From: DASYAN01 sp963727755
GTDB lineage: Bacteria; Chloroflexota; Ktedonobacteria; Ktedonobacterales; Ktedonobacteraceae
Length of the DNA stretch: 64,000 nucleotides
Direction: 5' to 3'
NCBI GenBank assembly: GCA_963727755.1
Contig: CAVSHN010000021.1
Coordinates: forward strand, 62,001 to 126,000
The first letter of the stretch is position 1. The number at the start of each line of letters is the position of its first letter. Made by a program: the position numbers and the translations under genes. Positions 63,841-64,000 of this stretch are shown piece by piece. The notes under the pieces are model-generated. The model worked only from the letters and a program-made list of their open reading frames with translations, had not been told where the DNA came from and ran no database searches.

Positions 63841-64000
63841 ATGGTAGCCAAGACCAAACAGTTGAAAACAGTAGATGCAGCGTGCTGCGATGAGCAACGG
63901 ATCTTATCTTCAGCATACGAAGAAAGGCAGCATGGCCAACAAGCACGCAAAAAGGCAATTACTCGCCATAGAACAACAACTACGAGCAGACCGAAAAAAG
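63841..64000 (+). CDS. Unidentified protein, cut by the right edge
   Basis: An ATG at 63841 with AAGGAG about 8 nt before it opens a frame to the window end (53 codons). The sequence is Lys/Arg/Gln-rich and is not recognised. A second frame in this stretch, starting at 63889, also stays open to the edge, so frame choice is uncertain. Confidence 0.4.
   Translation, partial: MVAKTKQLKTVDAACCDEQRILSSAYEERQHGQQARKKAITRHRTTTTSRPKK

Noticed and set aside
1..64000. CRISPR array
   Set aside because: No regularly spaced short direct repeats are present; the tandem AGAAAAAAAGGGACATTTT at 33080-33120 has only two units and no spacer pattern.

Overview
The window looks like chromosomal DNA of a Ktedonobacteria-type Chloroflexota. 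This is inferred from gene content, not proven: a DUF151 bifunctional nuclease, many Ser/Thr-kinase-like and TPR proteins, an MglA/roadblock module, a single-polypeptide MNT-HEPN protein, GTG and TTG starts, and several copies of a large structured RNA element of the kind reported to be expanded in Ktedonobacter. No rRNA operon, prophage or CRISPR array is visible. Two tRNAs are present: Glu at 33402 and Ser at 36778.

Layout. 1-7.8 kb: DedA-like protein (cut by the edge), a membrane protein, lexA, DUF151 nuclease, gltX, an AT-rich coiled-coil gene, a DUF6483-like gene and a CPBP protease. 7.8-13 kb: RNA repeat copy A, a UDP-glucuronate decarboxylase-like gene, an O-antigen ligase/polymerase, RNA repeat copy B fused to the leader of rpsU, ybeY and dgkA. 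13-22.6 kb: one leftward operon with two giant TPR proteins, a J-like protein, a GrpE-like protein, a long Hsp70 and a zinc-ribbon/TPR protein. 23-32.9 kb: an AAA ATPase with a truncated partner, a lipoate ligase, secreted proteins, a DUF4097-like protein with DUF2089, a YsnF-like stress protein and a GNAT enzyme. 33.4-41.8 kb: tRNAs, an enhancer-binding-protein-like regulator, a DUF4388 protein, DUF402, the GTPase plus two roadblock proteins, guaB and RNA repeat copy C. 42-50.7 kb: ABC exporter, VKOR, moaD/moaE, an MNT-HEPN protein, a TPR protein, a GntR regulator and trxA. 50.9-64 kb: BI-1 protein, small zinc proteins, RNA repeat copy D, ferredoxin, kinases, RNA repeat copy E, YbjN-like protein, a pseudokinase fused to a Rieske-like domain, DUF1015 and a HEAT-like protein.

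The main unexplained structure is the five-copy RNA family (A-E, about 350 nt). Its stems change sequence but keep pairing, and all copies share the left boundary GTCAGGAACCC or a close variant. I think it is probably a HEARO/omega-RNA-like (IscB-type) non-autonomous element, although no IscB gene is here. Three copies end in a hairpin whose 3' arm is a Shine-Dalgarno-like AGAAAGG just before a start codon (guaB, YbjN-like gene) or just before rpsU. The same hairpin stands without the long RNA before a roadblock gene and a ferredoxin gene.

A second theme is damage. At least ten conserved genes carry single-base frameshifts, nearly all +1 insertions, including the normally essential gltX. Two further genes are cut by an in-frame stop. 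The bias to insertions points first to sequence error, but decay or recoding cannot be excluded from sequence alone.
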